Source: Chrysaora quinquecirrha
Taxonomy: Eukaryota > Cnidaria > Scyphozoa > Semaeostomeae > Pelagiidae
Assembly: GCA_014526335.1 (NCBI GenBank)
Contig: JACTAT010000119.1
Coordinates: 273,229 to 337,228 of the forward strand
DNA length: 64,000 nucleotides
Direction of reading: 5' to 3'
Part shown: positions 57,933 to 64,000 of the stretch, one piece after another
Layout of the letters: every line of letters begins with the position of its first letter
Position numbering within the stretch: the first letter of the stretch is position 1
Program-made: the position numbers and the translations under genes
The notes under the pieces: generated by a model
The model's input: only the letters and a program-made list of their open reading frames with translations
Told to the model about the DNA's origin: nothing
The model's database searches: none

Positions 57933-58269
57933 ATATTCACTGCAATCGCAAGTGCAATATGCCGAGGTTGCCTGAGTTACAGAGGCATTGAATGTGCATT
58001 TGGAAAACATATATTGTTTTTTTAATCTTAATTTAATGCTACCTTGTATTATATAACCAGATGATCTAATATACCATTCTTTAGTCGTTGCTTAGCTGTT
58101 CCTTTGAGAACTTTTTCTAGTTTTATCAGGTGCACCAAAGGCTATCTGGTAAATATTCAATTGTTGCCAAAATTTGCATTCCCACTTGGTTTGGTTTTAT
58201 CAATGAATCGAGGGTTCTGGAAGCTTATGAAACTGCCTGATATAACCATTGTCTAGTAAAAAGAAAACA

Positions 58270-58448
58270 TCGACTAATTAACTTGCTAATTTACTTACCT
58301 ACTAAGTACTAACTGGCTAAATCACTAACTAACTAATACAAATAGTAACTTACTAGCTAATTAAATAGCAATCCACTAACAAACCACGAAGTAACCAACT
58401 AACTAACTGCTGACTAACTAACTAACTAATTAACTAATTAATTAACTG

Positions 58449-58479
<31 letters not shown>

Positions 58480-58491
58480 TAACTAACTAAT

Positions 58492-58590
<99 letters not shown>

Positions 58591-58865
58591 CTAACTAACT
58601 AACAATTAACTAACTAGCTAACTTACTAACTAACTGACTGACTAATTAGCTAACTGACTAACGTAACTAGTAACTAGTTAACTAACTAAATAACTATCTA
58701 ACTAATTAGCTGATTAACTAACTAACTAAGTAACTAACTAACTAAGTGACTGGTTAACTAACTAACTAAGTAACTAACTAACTAACTGACTGGTTAAATA
58801 ACTAACTAACTAACTAACTAACTAACTGACTGGTTAAATAACTAACTAACTAACTAACTAAAACC
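58270..58865. repeat. (CTAA)n microsatellite
   Basis: About 600 bp of CTAACTAACTAAC, with an almost pure stretch at about 58450-58590. It is the reverse complement of the (GTTA)n tract at 54905-55790. Not a TTAGGG or TTAGG telomere repeat. Confidence 0.98.
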
Positions 58866-59154
58866 TGGCAATTCATTTGAATACGCCTGCTAAAGAGCCT
58901 GGACATTAAGGGATGGATATTAAAGTGCAGTAGACAGCTTTGGTATATGGGCAGATATGGGGATGTTAAGATTGTAGAAGGTTATTATCAATTACCAGTA
59001 GTATTATAGCCAGTGTAATGGTAATTTGGTAATTGCTAATTTGTCTTCTTCGCTTTAAGACAACTTCAAAAAAACATCAACTGAATTCTGTACTCCATCT
59101 CTTTTAACTATAAATCTTAAATTAATCTATCTGAATGTTGGTTACATGGTTTTG

Positions 59155-60890
59155 TCAAGCAAAAATGTCTTCTTCAGAAAATAAGTCGATTGGAACAGCT
59201 CCACGTTGTTGTTGTGGAAATGATCTGATTCTTCTTTTCACATTGTTACGTTTTTGACGATTTGCTGGTTTTTCTGCATTGCTGTCTTGTTTTAATGTTG
59301 CAAAACTTTGCTCCTGTGCTGGACTTATGTACGGTGAGCATAGAGGAACAATTTGCTCTGCAGAGAGACAATTCATCCATTATTATATAGTATCTAGCTA
59401 AATAAAAATTCTACTATGAAAATATTTAAAAATCTTATGTTCATTAGGTAAGTAGCTTAAAAATTAAAAATAGAGTTAGTTCATTTCATTTATGTAGAGA
59501 CGTCGAGAAAATGGTTAAGAATGGAGGTTGAGAGAAAGTAAAAACATAGTAAAAAGTTCAATGTTGCTAGAAGATCTTTAGAAGGTTAAACACATGTAGC
59601 TTGGAAAAGCGGAGTAATATGGATTCTTCAAGACTTTTAACTCATAAAAGTAGAGATACCTCACATGAGGACCCAAATATTCTCAAAATGTTCTGCTTTC
59701 CAACAGTGGCATGGATAGGACATTAAGCAGGAGGGGCTAGGGAAAGACCCAAAGATTTTATGACAAAATGGGCGTGGCCTTATTACCGCAACCGCTGCTT
59801 CGAGCAAATGTTAGTTGATTACATTTTCAAACAAATTTAGTGGTCTAGTAAGAAGCAAATAGAGAGGACCAGTGTGCAATGTGAAAAAATTATTTCTTTA
59901 AATAGCAGGCATTTCATTGTTTGTTTTACTTACCAGCTGATTGTGTGTAGTGTTTAATCCGTTGCCTTGGTGTATTTGACGGTACTTGTACCTCTGGTGT
60001 AAAAGGAGCTGTGCCTATGAATGGTGAAAGTACTCCAGTCCTTCTCCTTATGCCAACCTCAGAGTAACTCCCCAAACGTCCACTGTTTATTCTGCTACCT
60101 TGAAAAAAAAAACAAAATTCTCAACTTTGCAATGCATGCAAAAGTTAGAATACTACCTATATACTAGATATAGCTAATGTTTCTCAGAGAGGAAACACTT
60201 TTTAGGAATACGCCGTTTACATTAAGTTTTTAGTGCTGGTGTGCACCCTTGCTATAAAAACTATTGTTTTCACAGAAATCTCTTGAAGACCCTGTTTAAA
60301 TAAAAATCTCGTACTCGTACGCTTTCTTAAAGAGTGAATTGCCCGTCGAAATAACTTTCATTTACTGGACTTATCAAGTCATCTAGTAAAGGAAAGAGAG
60401 ATTCTTATAAGATGACTTTGGAAAGTCTATTCGTGTTATGTATTTTCATGAAAATTTTTTGATGTGATAACAAATCATTTCGTTGAACAGTGTTTTAAGT
60501 TAGGTGAAGGTGAAGTTGAAGGTGAAATTGTGTTTTAGCGCCAGTCGCTAGAATCTCAGTAGTAGGTTAACTAATCGAGACCTCGACCCTGGCTGTGACG
60601 CTACCGTGGCTGGGCTCGAACCCTGACTACACTGAGCTTCTGACACCACGAGTCAGCTGGATTACACCACGACGCCACAGCACCTTTCAGTTAAAGTCTC
60701 GTCATCTTAAGGCTTACAATTTGAGTACAAATTTCAGCTTACCATTTCTTTGGAATAGATTAGCCTGCTCAGTTTTTTCAAAATTTGGAACAAACTGCAC
60801 TGGCGTGTGGCAGGAGTTGGTTGGTCTTGGAAGAAATGGGGAACATGGAACACAATGCGAATCCGATGAACTGCCCATCAAAAGTGACAT
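59155..60890 (-). CDS. Unknown Ser/Pro/Arg-rich protein
   Basis: Three coding exons on the minus strand, 60743-60890, 59934-60098 and 59155-59357, join in phase 1 twice and give 171 residues. The start is the first ATG in its exon (MSLLMGSSSDS); the acceptor at 60896 implies an upstream non-coding exon, probably near 61190. The protein looks disordered: Ser/Pro-rich N-terminus, a conserved-looking centre (SGRLGSYSEVGIRRRTGVLS, then PFTPEVQVPSNTP) and a basic stretch (RQKRNNVKRRIRSF) before an acidic end (IDLFSEEDIFA). The TP and SP motifs could be kinase sites. I recognise no domain. It is head-to-head with the gene at 61373. Confidence 0.65.
60505..60690 (-). mobile_element. tRNA-derived SINE
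   Basis: On the minus strand the head reads GGTGCTGTGGCGTCGTGGTG then TAATCCAGC, with the B-box GGGTTCGAGCCCAGCCACGG, and the body ends CGACTGGCGCTAAAACACAA TTTCACC. It is the most complete copy of the family seen at 19488, 46320 and 47605. It lies in intron 2 of the gene at 59155-60890. Confidence 0.8.
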
Positions 60891-60895
60891 ATTTC

Positions 60896-61372
60896 CTGAA
60901 AAAATTCGAGAAATTGATTTAAAAGATAAAGCTATTTAGTCCCTGTGGGCGCACTGGAGAGGGAGGATTGATCATATAAGCTAAAAAATGACTAAAAAGA
61001 CAATTTTTTGTGTTTTGAGGCAGAAAGCAACGCCATTGGAGAGAGAAAGGAAGACTAAAGCTCAAATACATGCATGCAGCCAGTTATCGCAGAAGGAGCA
61101 CAAAATAAATGCTATAGCGTTGCTTCTTGAGAAAGCGACACAACAAACAGTATAACCAACCTTCTTACTCAGCTGATTTCATAATCTTTGCTCGAAATCC
61201 GCCATTATGGGTACTCATCAGCTGATTCGTCAGCTGATTTTTTTGGCGCGAAAAAAGTGCCGCTTTTTAAAGCTCGGCCTAGTCCCTTTCCCTTTTGCTT
61301 TTCCTGGTGTCTGCTGCCTGTGGTCTGCTGTTCTCAAGACTGAAAAATGAAGAGAAGGATTGAAAATTAGAC
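60896..61372. promoter_or_regulatory. Putative bidirectional promoter
   Basis: The minus-strand gene's likely first exon (donor CAGCTGA followed by GTAAG on the minus strand, near 61166) and the plus-strand gene's ATG at 61373 are about 200 bp apart. The stretch has repeated CAGCTGATT motifs (near 61170, 61210 and 61230) and TTGGCGCGAAAAAA near 61243, an E2F-like site. Both calls rest on motif inspection only. Confidence 0.45.
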
Positions 61373-63844
61373 ATGAAAGTAAAGAAGGGGTGAGTAGAGT
61401 ACAAGTTCAATTGGATTTTATCGAAATAGATCCCTTGTATTACTATTAGGTATCTGTATTAGTGTATTCTACTCTAATACTACCTATCTGTACTGGGGTA
61501 TGAGGGATGGAGTTGACTGCAATGTGTATATATTATAGTTTGTACAGTTTCATTTTCAAGTCATTTATTTCTTTTAGAGCAAATACCTTTGTCACTGAAC
61601 AAGCAAAATATAGCTATGAATCGTCATGGAACAAGAAGAAAACAGTGAAAACATATTCAAAATCACGACCTCATTTGGTACAGACACAGAGCCCAGATAT
61701 TTTTGATGATGTCTTTGAAGAAGAGGGCGGTGTAGAAGGTATTTTCTGTTGGTTTTATTTTACCCCAACATAAGTAGGGTTTACGTTAAAGATACCTTTA
61801 TGCCCCTTTAACGCTGTCACCCAGTCTGATGAGTGTGGCGTGTAGCAATAGAACAATAGAAAAGAACAATGGAAAAGTGCTTTTGCATGCACTTGATCTT
61901 ATCCGGAACTGCCATACTCCTTAGACTGGGCTGTCACCAACCAGAGGGAGTATTTCAGGGGGTCTGGAAGCTGTAAAACCCCTCAAAATTTGTGTGTCTG
62001 GATTTCATAAAAACTTGTGGAGCACCTTACCAATATACCCCTTTAAACCTCTCTTATGTAATGTGTCTATGCATGCTATGCTGTCTATAAATACTTTTTT
62101 ATCTACAATGTTTTAGGGGCTGACCAAATGAACAAAGAAAATGAAGCTCATTTTTCAATGTAAGCTGCATTTAGTTGTATTTGTTTTCCAGTATCCAGCA
62201 ACATTCCATTTCACTGTTGGCTGTTGTTTCTATTTTGCAGGGGCTGGTCTCGTACTCAAATCTATGTCAAAATCATTTTTCTTATTTTCATCTCATAGCG
62301 AGTCTCAGACCCAGAACAAGGATGTGCAAGAAAACAGAGATGTTGCTCTGTCAAACCATAAACCTTTTGAAGTTTTGTCAAGCAATGCTGTTCTTGATGA
62401 TAATACAGAAAATGATCTTGCAAATAAAGAGAATGTAACTGGAGAAGAAGAAGGCATTGATACCTCACCAAAAAATTCCACTTGCATTGAAGGAGGTGCC
62501 AGAATAGAAAATCAGCAAATCTATGAACCAAAATTGTCACCAATCCATGGTAAGGTGGCTGAATATTATATTTTCTGTTTCTTAAGAAAGTCAAATCATC
62601 ATCATCATCACCATCATCATCATCATCGTCATCATCATCATCAAAATCATCATCATTATTATAATTATCATAACCCATCATCATCATCATCATCATAATC
62701 ATAATCATCATTATCACAATAATTGCAATCACCGTCAACATCATAATCATCATCATCAACATCAACATAATCATCGTAATAATAATAATCATCATCTTCA
62801 TGATAGAAGTAATAATCTTAACAATTATAATCATAATACTCATTGTAATCATTGTCATCATTGTCACTATCATCATTACCATAACCATCATTATTATCAT
62901 CATTGCCATCATCATCATAATCATTATCATAATCATCATCATCATCACCATCATAATCATCATTATCACAATCATTGCAATCACCATCAACATCATTATC
63001 ATCATCATTATCATCAACATCATTATTATCATAATCATAATAATAATCATTATCATCATCTTCATTAATTGAATAAAGGAAGCCATTGATTAAAGCATAT
63101 TTTCCTCCCAAAATTCTGATGTACTGTATCTTCTCCTAACTAAAAGTGTCCCTACTCTGATGTCTGACCCTTGCCCATTTGTCGTACAAGTATCACTGAG
63201 TATTTCTATTAATATATGAAATATGAACATGATTTAAGAGATTCATTTATTTTTGGAGATCTTAGGGTTGAAAAAACGAACATGGATAATGTCTCAATGG
63301 AATTGACAAGTCCTTGTATTTCTGACAAATTCAACTCCAGTCCATGCCTTTCAACCATTGGAGGATCATCTCCATACATCTTAGCAGCTTTGCGGGTAAT
63401 CATTCTTATATACATCTCATATACAATACATCTTGTATGTAATATATATTCTTTATTTCTTATATCATATCATCATCATCGTCATTTATCATGTAAAATT
63501 ACTTTTGCATTTCATTAGGTAAAAAGAAGAAGAAAGTCACGCAAAGCAAGTATGGCACCATTCATAAAACAAAGACTAAAAAATCTTCGGAAGGAAAGAT
63601 TACTTAGCAAGGCAAGCTCTGAGTTACATTTTGAGTATATTTTAAAGCCATTCAAAACAAAATTGACGTGTCAACTTTTCAAGAGTTTTGTCATTGCGCA
63701 AAATAGAAGTGGTGTGTTTCTTTCCAGAAAAAATTTGGGTCTTCAAGCTATTTTTTAACACGGAGGAAAGAGAAATCGAAAGAAATTCAGTCTTCCCAGT
63801 CTCAGTCTAGCTCATCATCTCAAAAAGAAATCTGCATTTCTCAG
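61373..63844 (+). CDS. Unknown, probably nuclear, basic Ser-rich protein (partial)
   Basis: Exons 61373-61389, 61578-61738, 62241-62549, 63241-63395, 63519-63611 and 63728-63844 keep one frame, and the last ends at a donor, so the gene continues beyond the part visible here. It starts MKVKKGANTF. Near the N-terminus is TVKTYSKSRPH then SPDIFDDVFEEEGG, which recalls the 'KTYSRK...FDEVF' start of the cohesin release factor WAPL; this is a weak resemblance only. Later parts are acidic/Asn-rich, then basic (VKRRRKSRKASMAP) and Ser/Gln-rich. The intron after 63611 starts GC, not GT. It is probably disordered and nuclear. Confidence 0.6.
62595..63070. repeat. (CAT)n-rich microsatellite in intron 3 of the last gene
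   Basis: About 475 bp of CATCATCAT with interspersed ATAATCAT units. Several phrases such as CAATCACCGTCAACATCATA recur. His, Ile and Met open frames in it are spurious. Confidence 0.97.
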
Positions 63845-63914
63845 GTAGTTTTCTAAATTAATATTTTCTCACCAAAGTTGATTCCCACACACCAGCTAAA
63901 TTTGATTCCCTTAA

Positions 63915-63972
63915 GCTATGGCTAATCTAGGAGACCTGTCGTGCCCGACATGTCTCCTAGTTTAGCCAGGCC
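63915..63972. repeat. Perfect-like short palindrome
   Basis: GGCTAATCTAGGAGACCTGT then CGTGCCCGACATGTCTCCTAGTTTAGCC forms a hairpin with about 20 bp arms. It may be the end of a MITE cut by the window edge or a small foldback repeat. Confidence 0.6.
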
Positions 63973-64000
63973 TTTAGTCCTTGTTCAGACGTAGTGCCAT

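Larger units (their letters stand above)
57553..59154. other. Protease promoter region and repeat-rich spacer
   Basis: Immediately upstream of the protease start the plus strand has TATATAT near 57622-57629, a possible TATA box for the minus-strand gene about 70-80 bp from its ATG. A MITE follows (57745-57932), then the (CTAA)n microsatellite. No coding sequence seen. Confidence 0.45.

Noticed and set aside
62141..62240. Exon 3 of the last gene starting upstream at 62141
   Set aside because: The acceptor TTTTGCAG at 62240 gives the phase needed to join exon 2; the upstream open part is intron read-through.

Overview
The window is AT-rich nuclear DNA from an invertebrate animal. The genes have many short exons with GT-AG introns, and the introns are full of microsatellites, MITEs and tRNA-derived SINEs. 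Chains of ShKT (SXC) cysteine domains in front of a trypsin domain are typical of cnidarians, so a cnidarian is my best guess. That is inference: nothing here fixes the species.

Layout, left to right. (1) 1-8100: a GAT-rich higher-order satellite (1-960), then repeat-rich sequence with two weak exon candidates. (2) 8106-15655 (+): a Rho-family GEF with a DH domain, no visible PH domain and a long basic/Ser-rich tail. (3) 17993-20228 (+), perhaps from 17029: an AAAP/SLC36-type amino-acid transporter. (4) 21995-45438 (+): a 23-exon gene whose 23 exon phases all join once one missing base is allowed for. It encodes about 1008 residues: ankyrin repeats, a linker, then a GH20 beta-N-acetylhexosaminidase-like region resembling cytosolic hexosaminidase D. 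(5) 26551-29376 (-): a 598-residue coiled-coil gene lying wholly inside intron 5 of gene 4 on the opposite strand. (6) 47980-57552 (-): a secreted serine protease with signal peptide, three ShKT domains, Pro/Thr linkers and a trypsin domain. (7) 59155-60890 (-) and (8) 61373-63844 (+, continuing towards the window edge): two unidentified genes in head-to-head arrangement.

Four of the genes are each interrupted by one or two apparent single-base deletions (five in all). Each time, one added base restores both the reading frame and the exon phase. The pattern suggests residual indel errors in the assembly rather than five separate pseudogene lesions. The introns hold several recognisable non-autonomous transposon families: a palindromic CAAACATTGTTTG family, a pogo/Tigger-like element, a mariner-like element, a foldback element and one MITE nested inside another. 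There are also several tRNA-derived SINE copies.

The genes do not form an operon-like functional set. The most unusual item is the ankyrin-GH20 fusion gene that hosts an antisense gene.
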